DNA from: Clostridia bacterium
GTDB taxonomy: Bacteria; Bacillota; Clostridia; Oscillospirales; CAG-272
Length of the DNA: 64,000 nt
Direction of reading: 5' to 3'
Assembly: GCA_017399305.1 (NCBI GenBank)
Contig: JAFQDK010000042.1
Span: 1-64,000, forward strand
The translations under genes and the position numbers were made by a program. Below the pieces are notes generated by a model that saw only the letters and a program-made list of their open reading frames with translations, did not search any database and was not told the DNA's origin. Below, one piece after another: positions 49,199 to 57,918 of this stretch (the stretch's first letter is position 1; the number at the start of each line of letters is the position of its first letter).

Positions 49199-49891
49199 AT
49201 GAAAAACGATATTAAAAAAGCCATACGCGACACAATTCCTGTGCTGTCAGGTTATATTGTGCTCGGCATGGGATTTGGTATTCTCATGCAGACAAAAGGA
49301 TACGGCATATGGTGGACCCTTGCGATGAGTGCGTTTGTATACGCAGGTTCTATGCAGTATCTCGCTGTTGATCTGCTTACAGGCGGCGCATCGCTTATAA
49401 GTGCAGCGATAACCACACTCATGGTAAATGCACGCCATCTTTTTTACGGCATTTCCATGGTGGATCGATATAAAGGCACGGGCAAAAAGAAACCTTATCT
49501 TATTTTTGCGCTTACTGACGAAACATATTCACTTGTGTGTAGCGGCAATGAGGATAAAAGCGAGGAGGAGCGCCACCGCTACTATTTTCTTGTGTCGTTG
49601 TTTGACCAGATATATTGGGTGTGCGGAAGCGTTATCGGCGCGCTTTTAGGACAGGTAATTCCTTTTTCCACAGAGGGAATAGACTTTGCATTGACCGCAC
49701 TGTTCGTGACTGTTTTCGTTGAGCAATGGAAAAGTACAAAAGATCATCTTCCGGCAATCATCGGTGTTATGGCATCTGTGATTTGCCTTGTGGTTTTCGG
49801 CGCAGGTGACTTTTTGATCCCTGCCATGGTGTTGATCACCGTCTTGCTCTCGGCACTTAAACTTGTGCGTAGGGAGGAAAAAGCGAAATGA
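49199..49891 (+). CDS. azlC: Branched-chain amino acid exporter large subunit AzlC
   Basis: 230 residues, about eight membrane segments. The family motif region [16 protein letters not shown] and [13 protein letters not shown] are clear, as is [10 protein letters not shown]. With AzlD it exports branched-chain amino acids or analogues. It starts 13 nt after the liv terminator and overlaps azlD by 4 nt. Confidence 0.93.
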   Translation: MKNDIKKAIRDTIPVLSGYIVLGMGFGILMQTKGYGIWWTLAMSAFVYAGSMQYLAVDLLTGGASLISAAITTLMVNARHLFYGISMVDRYKGTGKKKPYLIFALTDETYSLVCSGNEDKSEEERHRYYFLVSLFDQIYWVCGSVIGALLGQVIPFSTEGIDFALTALFVTVFVEQWKSTKDHLPAIIGVMASVICLVVFGAGDFLIPAMVLITVLLSALKLVRREEKAK

Positions 49892-50211
49892 TAGACATTC
49901 ATTCTGTTTTGCTTGTAGCAGTTGTCAGCGCTGTTACTATAGCTATTCGTTTTTTGCCGTTTCTTGTCTTTTCGGGACGTGAAACACCTGCCTTTATCAC
50001 TTATCTTGGCAAGGTTTTGCCGTATGCAGTTATGGGTATGCTCTGCGTGTACTGCCTGCGGGAGATTTCGTTTGTTTCCGCGCCTTTCGGTATACCGGAG
50101 CTTGTATCTGTAGCAGCAGTCGTTTTGCTTCACCTTTGGAGAAGAAATACGCTCATCAGCATCATCGGCGGTACGGTATGTTATATGTTGCTTGTACAGC
50201 TTGTGTTTTAA
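49888..50211 (+). CDS. azlD: Branched-chain amino acid exporter small subunit AzlD
   Basis: 107 residues, three to four membrane helices. [12 protein letters not shown] near the start and [16 protein letters not shown] are family marks. Starts on the azlC stop (ATGA). Followed directly by a strong palindromic terminator. Confidence 0.92.
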   Translation: MIDIHSVLLVAVVSAVTIAIRFLPFLVFSGRETPAFITYLGKVLPYAVMGMLCVYCLREISFVSAPFGIPELVSVAAVVLLHLWRRNTLISIIGGTVCYMLLVQLVF

Positions 50212-50246
50212 AAAAGGAACGCTTTTTAAAAAGCGTTCCTTTTTTT
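50211..50246. terminator. Bidirectional terminator after azlD
   Basis: AAAAAGGAACGCTTTTT (50211-50227) and its inverse (50228-50244) form a perfect palindrome with T-rich ends in both directions, serving azlD and the convergent secreted protein gene. Confidence 0.88.
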
Positions 50247-50248
50247 GT

Positions 50249-52945
50249 TTATACTAACTTTTTAAATGCTCTGATAACATTGAGCAAGGAGATTTCTCTA
50301 AAGCTGTAGAAATCATGGATCTCGGCTCCGGACTTGTAGTTGACAGCAAGGCTTAAAAGATGCAATGCATCTGCCATTGTAACCTTATCGTCACCGTCAA
50401 AGTCACCTGTAATAATGGGCGTTGCGTTTACGCCTTCGCCAAAGGTCATTGTGGTTGTACCTGTGTTGTTGCTTTCGTCAAATACGTTGATTTCGTTTTG
50501 AGCACCGATTCTTGCATGGTCACGGCAGAGCTGACCGGAAGGCCATGAGTTGATGGTCGCTGTAACTGTACCGCTGAGGTAGTTCATACCGCCGACACCG
50601 TTGTAGCCATCAGCCTTAATGGTAGCGCCTTCGCCGATATTAAGTATCATATTACCCGAATACATTCCAAACGGACAGTCTGCGCTCATGCGCCAGTTAC
50701 CGCCGGAAAATGTTCTATAGGTACCGCCGTTTATGGTAACGGTTATATCCTTGTCTGAACTTGCGGTTTCGGGAGAGTCATATGCGGTCTTTGAAATATC
50801 GTTGACGTAGAGAAGCTGACCTACAAGGAGGCGGTAACCTGCGTTACAGTCAAAGGTTTCTGTGATTTCAACATTATTCCAGTTGAATGCAAGATAGTTT
50901 GTACCTGTGTAGGTAGTATCAAGCATGAAGTTGTCAAGCTTTGTGTCACTTAAGAAGCTTACGGTATTGCCGTTGATGTAGAGTTTTGCACCGCTACCCT
51001 CACCTACGATAGTAAGCTTTTCCATAAATCTTGGTGTAACTATCTTTTCGGGATAGGTGTATTCGCCGATGATGTGGAGAGTGCCGTCAGGAGCGAGTCT
51101 GCCAAGCGCTGTGGTAAGAGATGACATAGGATCAGCAAGTGTTCCTGCACCGGCGAGAGTACCGCTTGCGCTTAAGTAAACGTCGCTCATCTCAAAGTTT
51201 TCTACAGTGCGGACATTGTTGAAAATTGCATCATAGATAGCCTTGCCGTAGATAACGTAGCCGCCGTCATCGGGATGGAGCTTGTCGCCTGCAAAGAGGT
51301 CATCGGTAACAGCCGCATCATAGAGAAGAGCATAGAGGTCGATGTAGAAATACTTATCAGCATCCTCTTTCGCAAGCTTATCCATTACGTACTTCTGTGA
51401 GGGACGGACAACCGAAACTGCACGAACGTCAGCTGCTTTGCTCGAAGTGAGTCGATAGATAGCATTGGTAGCGAAAATCTTTTCGGTTGTGGGAAGATTT
51501 CCGAATGAGCGGACAAAGGTTTCATATTTCTCAGTGAAGTTCATCATCTGACCGTATGTACCGCCTGCGGCTGATGCATCGTTTGTGCCAAGTGCGATAA
51601 GCACATAATCGCTGTCTGCTTCATTGAAAGCGACAGAGTAAGCAAGAGTTGTGTTGTAGCAGTTGTTGTAGGGAAGAATTGCAGATCCGCCTACGCCGTA
51701 GTTGCCGATAACAACATCCTTGCCTGCAGTCTTGCAGAGTGCTGCAAACTGTGCGGAATAGGATTTTGTAAGCTGGTTCGAGGAGCCTGTACCTTCGGTG
51801 ATAGAGTCACCGATAAAGGAGATGCGGAGAGGCTCGTCATACTTTACGGTTTCGCCGTTAACACTGTCAAAGCGTGTAACGGTGAACTTGCTTGCATCGG
51901 GGCAAGTGAGTGCTGCGGTCTTGGTCTCACCGTCATATGCCTTTACCTGTGTGGCATCGAGAACGGTACCGCTTGCGAATGTAGCGGAATTGTCGATTGC
52001 GAGGGTAAAGTCGCCTCTGAGACACTGTGTGTATATAACGTCAAGTTCATATGCACTGATAAGACCGCCGTTAAATTTACCGCCGTTAAGTGTAATTGTA
52101 ATGTCACCGTCAATGGCGAAATACTTTTTGTCGGTCATTACAAGTCTTGAGCAGTAGCCTGCGTATGCTCTTGCCGGACCGATGTTGCCCTGAGCGTATA
52201 TAGGACAGTTGAATGTACCGCCGTTTACTGTGAGTGAAGCATCGTCAGCAATGAATGACATACCCGAAAGGCTGAAGCTGCCGTTGAACGTACCGCCGTC
52301 AATGGTAACGGTAAGAGGAGCGGCGATTGAGCCGAAGAGGTCAGTGTGTCCTTTGTATGCATTGTCGGAAGAGTTATTGTACTCGCGCAGATTGCCGCCT
52401 GCAAAAGCGCCGAACGTGCCGTTTTTAACGGTGATGGAATAGGGGAGCTCGGTCACCATAGTAGCATTGAGTGCATAGTTTGCATCATGCTGTCCCTGAG
52501 TTCCGGGAAGCGCATCAACGCCGCCGTAAAAATCAACCGAGCCGTTTACCTCGAAGTTTTCACCGAAAACGATAGAGTTGAAGCCGCCGAAAATGGTTGC
52601 ACCTGCGTTTGAAGTAACAGGCAGGTCAAGGGTGATAACATTTGAGTTTGTGTTTTTGGCAAAGGATACATCGCCAAGAAGTGTAAGTGAGCCGCCTTTA
52701 ATGCTAACATTGCCGTTCACTTCAGGAAATGTTACCGCGGACAGACTCAAATTACCTGAAACGACTATTTCGCCGCCGTCTTTGAGTGATGCATATGCAT
52801 CGGTGATGGAGCCCATAGGGTCAGAGGCGGAAGCGCCTGTGCCTGTTGCACCGTCGGCAACGTAAACAGTAGCCGCAGCCGCGCCGACTGTGAGCAAAGA
52901 AAGGGTAAGAGCCATGATAACAAGGATAGAAAGTTTCTTGAACAT
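50249..52945 (-). CDS. Secreted beta-helix / SGNH hydrolase / beta-helix protein with C-terminal dockerin-like module (paralog)
   Basis: 898 residues, same layout as the product of 1999-4755. Signal peptide 1-25. Beta-helix ~26-360 (VYVADGATGTGASASDP, TVNGGTF, TLNGGKF). SGNH domain ~372-575: GDSITEG (Ser381), GVGGSA, GTND (Asn455), DKLHPDD (Asp554, His557). Second beta-helix opening ~588 (DVYLSASGTLAGAGT). C-terminal dockerin-like: GDFDGDDKVTMADALHLLSL is a full calcium loop, the second half (FYSFREISLLNVIRAFKK) is degenerate. The substrate is unknown. Promoter -10 TATAAT at 52982-52977. Confidence 0.85.
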   Translation of the reverse strand: MFKKLSILVIMALTLSLLTVGAAAATVYVADGATGTGASASDPMGSITDAYASLKDGGEIVVSGNLSLSAVTFPEVNGNVSIKGGSLTLLGDVSFAKNTNSNVITLDLPVTSNAGATIFGGFNSIVFGENFEVNGSVDFYGGVDALPGTQGQHDANYALNATMVTELPYSITVKNGTFGAFAGGNLREYNNSSDNAYKGHTDLFGSIAAPLTVTIDGGTFNGSFSLSGMSFIADDASLTVNGGTFNCPIYAQGNIGPARAYAGYCSRLVMTDKKYFAIDGDITITLNGGKFNGGLISAYELDVIYTQCLRGDFTLAIDNSATFASGTVLDATQVKAYDGETKTAALTCPDASKFTVTRFDSVNGETVKYDEPLRISFIGDSITEGTGSSNQLTKSYSAQFAALCKTAGKDVVIGNYGVGGSAILPYNNCYNTTLAYSVAFNEADSDYVLIALGTNDASAAGGTYGQMMNFTEKYETFVRSFGNLPTTEKIFATNAIYRLTSSKAADVRAVSVVRPSQKYVMDKLAKEDADKYFYIDLYALLYDAAVTDDLFAGDKLHPDDGGYVIYGKAIYDAIFNNVRTVENFEMSDVYLSASGTLAGAGTLADPMSSLTTALGRLAPDGTLHIIGEYTYPEKIVTPRFMEKLTIVGEGSGAKLYINGNTVSFLSDTKLDNFMLDTTYTGTNYLAFNWNNVEITETFDCNAGYRLLVGQLLYVNDISKTAYDSPETASSDKDITVTINGGTYRTFSGGNWRMSADCPFGMYSGNMILNIGEGATIKADGYNGVGGMNYLSGTVTATINSWPSGQLCRDHARIGAQNEINVFDESNNTGTTTMTFGEGVNATPIITGDFDGDDKVTMADALHLLSLAVNYKSGAEIHDFYSFREISLLNVIRAFKKLV

Positions 52946-52988
52946 CTATTGCACTCCTTTACAGTTTTATACATTTATTATAACAAAC

Positions 52989-53020
52989 AAGCCGTCCGAA
53001 TACAAGTATCGGGACGGCTT
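52989..53020 (-). terminator. ung terminator
   Basis: AAGCCGTCC (52989-52997) pairs with GGACGGCTT (53012-53020), with an inner ATAC/GTAT stem. Leftward it is followed by TTGTTTG, and overlaps the promoter of the next gene. Confidence 0.8.
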
Positions 53021-53053
53021 AAATAAATTATATGTACAAATGTTTTGATTTTT

Positions 53054-53713
53054 TTACAGCCGCCAATCAATAGGATCTTTCAGCAGCTCATTAGCCTTTG
53101 AAAAGTGGCGGCAGCCGAAAAAGCCGTTGTAAGCTGACAGCGGAGAGGGGTGCGCCGCGGTTAAAATATGGTGATTGGGATTTGTTATAAGCGCCGCCTT
53201 GCTCTTTGCAAATGCGCCCCACAGGATAAATACAATAGGCTCTTCACGCATGTTGAGAAGTTCAATTATGCGGTCGGTAAAGGTTTCCCAGCCACAACCG
53301 CGGTGGCTTGCGGCAGCACCGCCACGGACGGTGAGAACGGTGTTTAGCAGCAACACACCGTTTTTAGCCCACGGCGTAAGGTCGCCGCTTTTTGGGATAG
53401 GATAGCCTAAATCCTCATGGTATTCCTTGAATATGTTTACAAGAGACGGCGGCGGAGCAACTCCTTCACGCACCGAAAATGAAAGCCCATGCGCCTGAGA
53501 CGGTCCGTGATATGGGTCTTGTCCGAGAATAACCGCCTTTACCGCGTGGTAGTCGGTGATTTTAAGTGCGTTGAAAATATCGTGCATGTCTGGGTAGACA
53601 GGAAATGCCGGATTAGCATATTCTGCTTTTAAAAATGCACGTATGCGCAGATAGTATTCTTTTTTGAATTCTTCCTCAAGGAGTTTATCCCAAGAGTTAC
53701 CGAGAGATACCAT
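53054..53713 (-). CDS. ung: Uracil-DNA glycosylase (family 1)
   Basis: Removes uracil from DNA for base-excision repair. 219 residues. The water-activating loop GQDPYHGP (catalytic Asp) is at ~64-71, LLLNTVLTV follows, and HPSPLSA carries the catalytic His near 188. RBS GGAGGTAATT. Stands alone between terminators. Confidence 0.96.
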   Translation of the reverse strand: MVSLGNSWDKLLEEEFKKEYYLRIRAFLKAEYANPAFPVYPDMHDIFNALKITDYHAVKAVILGQDPYHGPSQAHGLSFSVREGVAPPPSLVNIFKEYHEDLGYPIPKSGDLTPWAKNGVLLLNTVLTVRGGAAASHRGCGWETFTDRIIELLNMREEPIVFILWGAFAKSKAALITNPNHHILTAAHPSPLSAYNGFFGCRHFSKANELLKDPIDWRL

Positions 53714-53726
53714 AATTACCTCCGAT

Positions 53727-53763
53727 GAAAAATGGTGTCAGATATTATCTGACACCATTTTAT
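53727..53763 (-). terminator. Terminator of the DUF2975/HTH/DUF4173 cassette
   Basis: AAAATGGTGTCAGAT (53729-53743) pairs with 53746-53760 around two to three bases, T-rich on the minus-strand side. It lies just after the 53775 gene. Confidence 0.82.
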
Positions 53764-53774
53764 CATGTTTTGCT

Positions 53775-54623
53775 TTACTCGGCAACCTCTTTTGCCCGAT
53801 TTATTGCTATTATCATGTATACGAAAAAACAAAGAGATGAAACGCTGTAGGGTAATGTGATAAGCGAGAAGTCTGTCGAAGTGCTGAAAATCGAATTTAC
53901 TATGAAAGCGGTAGAGTAAAGGCATGATACACCGCTCATCGAGGTCAGCAGTGTACGTTGCAATTTATGTATGTGTAATTGCTCAAATATACGTATAATG
54001 ACAAGATTTGCGACACATACAATGTAAAACAACATACATAATATATCTGCACCGTAGTGGTCAAATCCGACTACCACGCTGAGCATAAATAATACGTGAA
54101 GTGCAAGTGACATGATAAGAAATGTGCAACCTACCTCACTGCTTATATCGAACTTGGGTTTCGGGAGCAAAAGTATCACCGTAGCGAGAGTGAACAGCAG
54201 TACGATAAATTTGCTTATATCGAATACGTCAAGCATAGACATTATCGGAAAGATTGAAAGTAGCACAATTGCGGAAATCAATGCGAATATAATATATGGG
54301 GCAAAACTGAGTGTGACAAGGATGTTGCAGATCTTTTGCGTCTTTATTCTTGTGCTTTCACTTGCATTTACACAGATTATAGAACATACCACAGGCACTA
54401 TAAGCCCACCGATAATACAAAATATTGCTACCCATATATTTAAAAGCGTCGATGATATAAGAAGATCTGTGTCAACAATCGGGGAAAGAAGAAGGATCGG
54501 AACCAAATATACAGGATCGAACATTCCTTTAAATATAAATGAAGAACCGATTGTCACAGCGGCGATAATAACGCTGAGAAAAAAACCGACAAAAGCAGAT
54601 TTTGGTATGAGCTTTTTCTTCAT
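53775..54623 (-). CDS. Multi-pass membrane protein of unknown family
   Basis: 282 residues with about eight or nine hydrophobic helices and short loops. No catalytic motif or named family is recognised. It starts 1 nt after the DUF4173 gene ends, so it is the last gene of that cassette. Low-GC, isoleucine-rich composition. It may be a membrane partner of the DUF4173 protein. Confidence 0.7.
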   Translation of the reverse strand: MKKKLIPKSAFVGFFLSVIIAAVTIGSSFIFKGMFDPVYLVPILLLSPIVDTDLLISSTLLNIWVAIFCIIGGLIVPVVCSIICVNASESTRIKTQKICNILVTLSFAPYIIFALISAIVLLSIFPIMSMLDVFDISKFIVLLFTLATVILLLPKPKFDISSEVGCTFLIMSLALHVLFMLSVVVGFDHYGADILCMLFYIVCVANLVIIRIFEQLHIHKLQRTLLTSMSGVSCLYSTAFIVNSIFSTSTDFSLITLPYSVSSLCFFVYMIIAINRAKEVAE

Positions 54624-54624
54624 G

Positions 54625-56139
54625 TCAATTCTCCGTGTAGTATTTTGTCAGAAGCTTTTGTGCGTTAATGCTTGCAAGCGTAGAGTTTTGCCACTTGTTT
54701 TCGTCGTCACTGCGATAATAAAAGTCGTTGTGCTTGTCTTTGAGATAATCTTTTGCTTTGCCCGCGGTTATGGCATCGCTTTCGTTTGCAAGTTTTATCA
54801 GAGGCTCTATACCGTAGTCGCCGCAATCAAAATACAGATAGTAAAGATCTATCCTGTTATGCATTCCGTTTTCATAAGCATAGAGATTGTATTTGGCAAT
54901 TATCGCATGAGGGTCAAACATTGCGGATATCGACATTATGATGCAAGCTGCAACAATCATAACGCGGATGTGCCTAAACTCTATTTTGAATGTCTTTATT
55001 ATCATTGCGACAAACACAACAAACATAAACAGCATGAAAAGGGAGGTTCCAAGGCGTAGGAATGTCAGACCGTAGCTCTGAATATACATAAACATTTTTG
55101 CTATTGCGGCAAACACAAGAAAGATAGAGAATCCGCTTATAAATACCGATAACAAGCGTGTCATGAATGTGAGATTTTCTCCGTCGCGCTTTACGCATGC
55201 GTGTGAAATTGCAAGAATTGCAAGGTTTATCACGCATATAAGGCACATTTCAAAGAAGCCACGGCGTGCATATTGCGAATAGGTGTAATGGCTTGGTAAA
55301 AGTCCTGCAAATCCGCTGAATATGTACGAAAGCTGTGTTACGATAAAGACAAGGTATATGAGTGCTACAACGCATAGCATTGTGTTTATATACAGGCTGT
55401 CAATGCCTTGTTTTGGAGTTTTCTTTTTTTCTTCCTCTTTGTAAAGTCCTTTTGAAACGGTAAATACAAATGCAAACGCAATTACAAAGTATAAAAGTCC
55501 CCAAAAAAGCTTGGTTAAAAATTCACCTGAACCTAGGTCGAAAGAGATAACAAAGTTTTCAAATGCGACATCTGCCGACATGAGCAGAGAAACCAGCAGT
55601 ATCGCAAGTGGTAGTACACACATAAGTGCGATGAGTATTTTTGACAGCTTTGAGCCAAGTCCGCTTTTCTTACTTGCGGCGGCGCGTGCGGTTTTTGGAA
55701 TGTTTGGCATACAAACATTGAATAAAAGGAAAAAGGGAGAGAAGATTATGCCGAATCTGTCAAGGTACTTTTTGTCAAAACCGCACGCTGATATAAAGAA
55801 TACAGATACCGAAAAGAGCAAAAAAAGGAACTTGAATACTGCAAATTCGTTTTCTGCATGTACGAAAAAGCTTATGATAAGAATAAAAGAAGTGATGAGA
55901 CTTACAATTTGCACAATGCCGAAATGCATCTTGCCTTTAAGGTAGATAAGTGCGCATAAAAGCAGTGATGATGATGCCACCGCAAATCCTGCGCTAAGCC
56001 CGTATCCGCAGGTGAAATAAGCGGCAAGCAGGGAAACAATAAAGAATATTACGAGAAATATGTAGTCGCGGCGCGTTACTTCAGGCAAAGGTTCGTTTTT
56101 AATCTCAGGCGGCTGGATATTTACATTCTGATTATCCAT
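54625..56139 (-). CDS. DUF4173-family membrane protein
   Basis: 504 residues with about 12 membrane helices. Residues ~190-420 match the family known as DUF4173 (formerly DUF4153-like): a GLLYFVIAFAFVFTVSKGLY helix, LYINTMLCVVALIYLVFIVTQLSY, and SHYTYSQYARRGFFEMCLICVINL, which is the most conserved piece. The C-terminal ~90 residues (NRIDLYYLYFDCGDYGIEPLIKLA) are soluble. Function unknown. Overlaps the upstream HTH gene by 8 nt. Confidence 0.8.
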   Translation of the reverse strand: MDNQNVNIQPPEIKNEPLPEVTRRDYIFLVIFFIVSLLAAYFTCGYGLSAGFAVASSSLLLCALIYLKGKMHFGIVQIVSLITSFILIISFFVHAENEFAVFKFLFLLFSVSVFFISACGFDKKYLDRFGIIFSPFFLLFNVCMPNIPKTARAAASKKSGLGSKLSKILIALMCVLPLAILLVSLLMSADVAFENFVISFDLGSGEFLTKLFWGLLYFVIAFAFVFTVSKGLYKEEEKKKTPKQGIDSLYINTMLCVVALIYLVFIVTQLSYIFSGFAGLLPSHYTYSQYARRGFFEMCLICVINLAILAISHACVKRDGENLTFMTRLLSVFISGFSIFLVFAAIAKMFMYIQSYGLTFLRLGTSLFMLFMFVVFVAMIIKTFKIEFRHIRVMIVAACIIMSISAMFDPHAIIAKYNLYAYENGMHNRIDLYYLYFDCGDYGIEPLIKLANESDAITAGKAKDYLKDKHNDFYYRSDDENKWQNSTLASINAQKLLTKYYTEN

Positions 56140-56350
56140 TGTCGTTCTCCTTTACATATTCAAGTATGTTGCCCGGCTGACAGCCAAGTACTTCGCATAT
56201 GGCTTCAAGGGTGGAAAATCGTATGGCTTTTGCTTTTCCTGTTTTCAATATCGACAGGTTGGCCTGTGTAATGCCTATTTTTTCGGCAAGCGTACCTGAT
56301 GATATTTTGTTTTTTGCCATTTCGACATCAAGATTGATTCGAATTGCCAT
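56132..56350 (-). CDS. Small Cro/C1-type helix-turn-helix regulator (YozG-like)
   Basis: 72 residues, essentially one HTH domain: MAIRINLDVEMAKNKISSG, TLAEKIGITQANLSILKTGKAKAIRFSTLEAICEVLGCQPGNILEY. This family is paired with DUF2975 membrane proteins in many Firmicutes. It overlaps the DUF4173 gene by 8 nt and follows DUF2975 by 11 nt. RBS AAGGAGGTG. It probably controls its own cassette. Confidence 0.9.
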   Translation of the reverse strand: MAIRINLDVEMAKNKISSGTLAEKIGITQANLSILKTGKAKAIRFSTLEAICEVLGCQPGNILEYVKENDNG

Positions 56351-56361
56351 GGTACACCTCC

Positions 56362-56805
56362 TTATATAGTAAGCTCATTTTCATCTTTCAGGATAACTGC
56401 GGCGGCAAAACAGTTTTTAACCACGCGCACTATAAGTACCATAAATGCTGCGCAAACCGTAAGCAACCAGAAAGATGGCATATAAAAGCTTGATACAAAG
56501 AATATCAGCGTTGCGATGAAAAGGAAAATTGATATTGCGCGGAGCAGTGCTACGTTCTGGCGGATAAATACTTTTCCGCCGATAATATTGGTGAGTAGTA
56601 CACCAAGGCAGCCGAGTACCGCGGCTGCAAACGGAAAGATGCTGTAAAATGTTGCAACGATAGGAACAAATACTGTTTCAGGGCGATTGAAGAAGTCCAT
56701 AAACATTCTTGTCAGCATTGGGGCGGTGAATGCAATTGCAAGCAAGGCAACGCCGAAAAGAATAACACATATAAGTGATGTTAATGTAGAGCGGTCTTTT
56801 TTCAT
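56362..56805 (-). CDS. DUF2975-family membrane protein
   Basis: 147 residues, four membrane helices. The layout (short basic N terminus, two long helices with an IIGGKVF loop between pairs, C-terminal LILKDENELTI-like tail) matches DUF2975 (YoaS-like). Function unknown. First gene of a four-gene cassette. Its RBS lies in the loop of the inverted repeat GGTGAAA/TTTCACC. Confidence 0.85.
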   Translation of the reverse strand: MKKDRSTLTSLICVILFGVALLAIAFTAPMLTRMFMDFFNRPETVFVPIVATFYSIFPFAAAVLGCLGVLLTNIIGGKVFIRQNVALLRAISIFLFIATLIFFVSSFYMPSFWLLTVCAAFMVLIVRVVKNCFAAAVILKDENELTI

Positions 56806-56835
56806 GGTGAAATTTTCCTTTCGTGTGTTTTCACC
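56806..56835 (-). promoter_or_regulatory. Inverted repeat enclosing the DUF2975 ribosome binding site
   Basis: GGTGAAA (56835-56829) and TTTCACC (56812-56806), minus strand, flank the AAAGGAAAA ribosome binding site and abut the ATG. It may be a regulator's operator or an RNA hairpin exposing the RBS in its loop. Confidence 0.5.
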
Positions 56836-56838
56836 TAT

Positions 56839-56867
56839 ACAGTAGCATATATTTTATCGTTTGTCAA
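56839..56867 (-). promoter_or_regulatory. Promoter of the DUF2975 cassette
   Basis: TTGACA (56867-56862) and TACTGT (56844-56839), 17-bp spacer on the minus strand, next to the inverted repeat at 56806-56835. Confidence 0.7.
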
Positions 56868-56883
56868 TAAAAATATTTCGAAA

Positions 56884-56913
56884 AACAAAAAACAGCAGTC
56901 GGAGCTGCTGTTT
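56884..56913 (-). terminator. Terminator of the phosphoesterase gene
   Basis: AAACAGCAG (56890-56898) pairs with CTGCTGTTT (56905-56913); leftward it ends in a T-run. Confidence 0.82.
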
Positions 56914-56921
56914 ATATCAGT

Positions 56922-57623
56922 TTAATCTATATAGAATTCTTTCATATCGTCAAGGCGAATGCATCCGAGCGGCAGACCGAATGAAGAACCGCAGTTTATC
57001 GCCACGGTGCCGTTGAGATTCCATATCTTGCCCTTTGAAGAGGGATTTATTTCAACTGTGGGTGTGTGGCCTACTACCAATGTTTTGTTGCCAAAGTACA
57101 CCTTTGACCAATCGGGTGCTTCGTATATAAGCTCTTCTATGTCGTAGTCGTCAAGATCACGTGATTTAGAGAAGTTGTCAAGACCTGCATGCACAAGGAC
57201 AAATTCCTTGCCGTTTACATCGATTTCTTCGTAGGGCATAAATTCTTCAAGATATTCAATAACCCATTCGCGGTCGTCTTTGTCAAGCTCGCGGAATTTC
57301 ATAACCGTTTCCTGACCGCCGTTTTTGCCCCATTTCATAAAGTTTTGCATGGTTTCTGCATCAAATTTTGCAATTGCTTTTTCGCTGATGTCGCCCGCAA
57401 GCTTCTGAAGCAAGGGGAGTGCCATGTACTCATGCTCTCCCATAACAGGGTATACGTTGGGACGCGAGGACATGTCAAGAAGAATGTCGAACGAGCCTTC
57501 TCCGAAATCAATGACGTTTCCGAGCACAAACAGTACGTCATTATCCTCGTCAAGTTTTATAAGATCGAGCATTTTCATATAACGCTCGTAATCGCCGTGA
57601 ATATCCGAAATTACATATGTCAT
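56922..57623 (-). CDS. Calcineurin-like metallophosphoesterase with altered metal-ligand motifs
   Basis: 233 residues, PP1/diadenosine-tetraphosphatase-like fold. The first motif SDIHGDYERYM is intact. The second, usually GDxxDRG, reads GNVIDFG: Asp to Asn and Arg to Phe. The third, usually GNHE/D, reads GEHE: Asn to Glu. Later LVHAGLDN and VVGHTPT are conserved. So the dinuclear metal site looks changed, and activity is uncertain. Start at 57623 (GGAGGTG 8 nt upstream). Monocistronic with its own promoter TTGTTT/TAGAAT, 17-bp spacer. Confidence 0.85.
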   Translation of the reverse strand: MTYVISDIHGDYERYMKMLDLIKLDEDNDVLFVLGNVIDFGEGSFDILLDMSSRPNVYPVMGEHEYMALPLLQKLAGDISEKAIAKFDAETMQNFMKWGKNGGQETVMKFRELDKDDREWVIEYLEEFMPYEEIDVNGKEFVLVHAGLDNFSKSRDLDDYDIEELIYEAPDWSKVYFGNKTLVVGHTPTVEINPSSKGKIWNLNGTVAINCGSSFGLPLGCIRLDDMKEFYID

Positions 57624-57706
57624 ATAGTGCACCTCCAACTTTTTGCTTTTTCATTCTACCATATTACAAGGTCGAAAACAAGCGAAAAAGCAAAAGTTAA
57701 GATAGG

Positions 57707-57869
57707 ATAAATTATAGTTTTCCTCACATGAAAATGCTCCGCATTTTCATGTGGTTTCAAAACCGCAAGTCTCGCGACTCGCTCACCGCTCGCGGTTTTT
57801 AAGGAGTTTTTCGGTCGGCACATGTCCGTCCGAAAAACAGGGTTTTAATTGCGATAAACTATAATTTAT
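57707..57869. mobile_element. MITE-like element with 14-bp perfect terminal inverted repeats
   Basis: ATAAATTATAGTTT at 57707-57720 is exactly inverted at 57856-57869. The 163-bp interior folds into three hairpins: 57725-57737 with 57741-57753 (13 bp perfect), AAAACCGC (57759-57766) with GCGGTTTT (57792-57799), and GTTTTTCGG (57806-57814) with CCGAAAAAC (57830-57838). No ORF. No clear target-site duplication. It fills the 295-nt gap between the phosphoesterase and GH43 genes. Confidence 0.75.
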
Positions 57870-57884
57870 TTTTCTTAATTCTGC

Positions 57885-57917
57885 AAAAAAGTGACTGCAT
57901 TTCGCAGTCACTTTTTT
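57885..57917 (-). terminator. Terminator of the GH43 protein gene
   Basis: AAAAAAGTGACTGC (57885-57898) pairs with GCAGTCACTTTTTT (57904-57917) around ATTTC. Confidence 0.88.
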
Positions 57918-57918
57918 G

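Noticed and set aside
54112..55059. 315-codon plus-strand frame across the 53775/54625 genes
   Set aside because: Antisense to two membrane protein genes in a compact operon; composition is that of a shadow frame.
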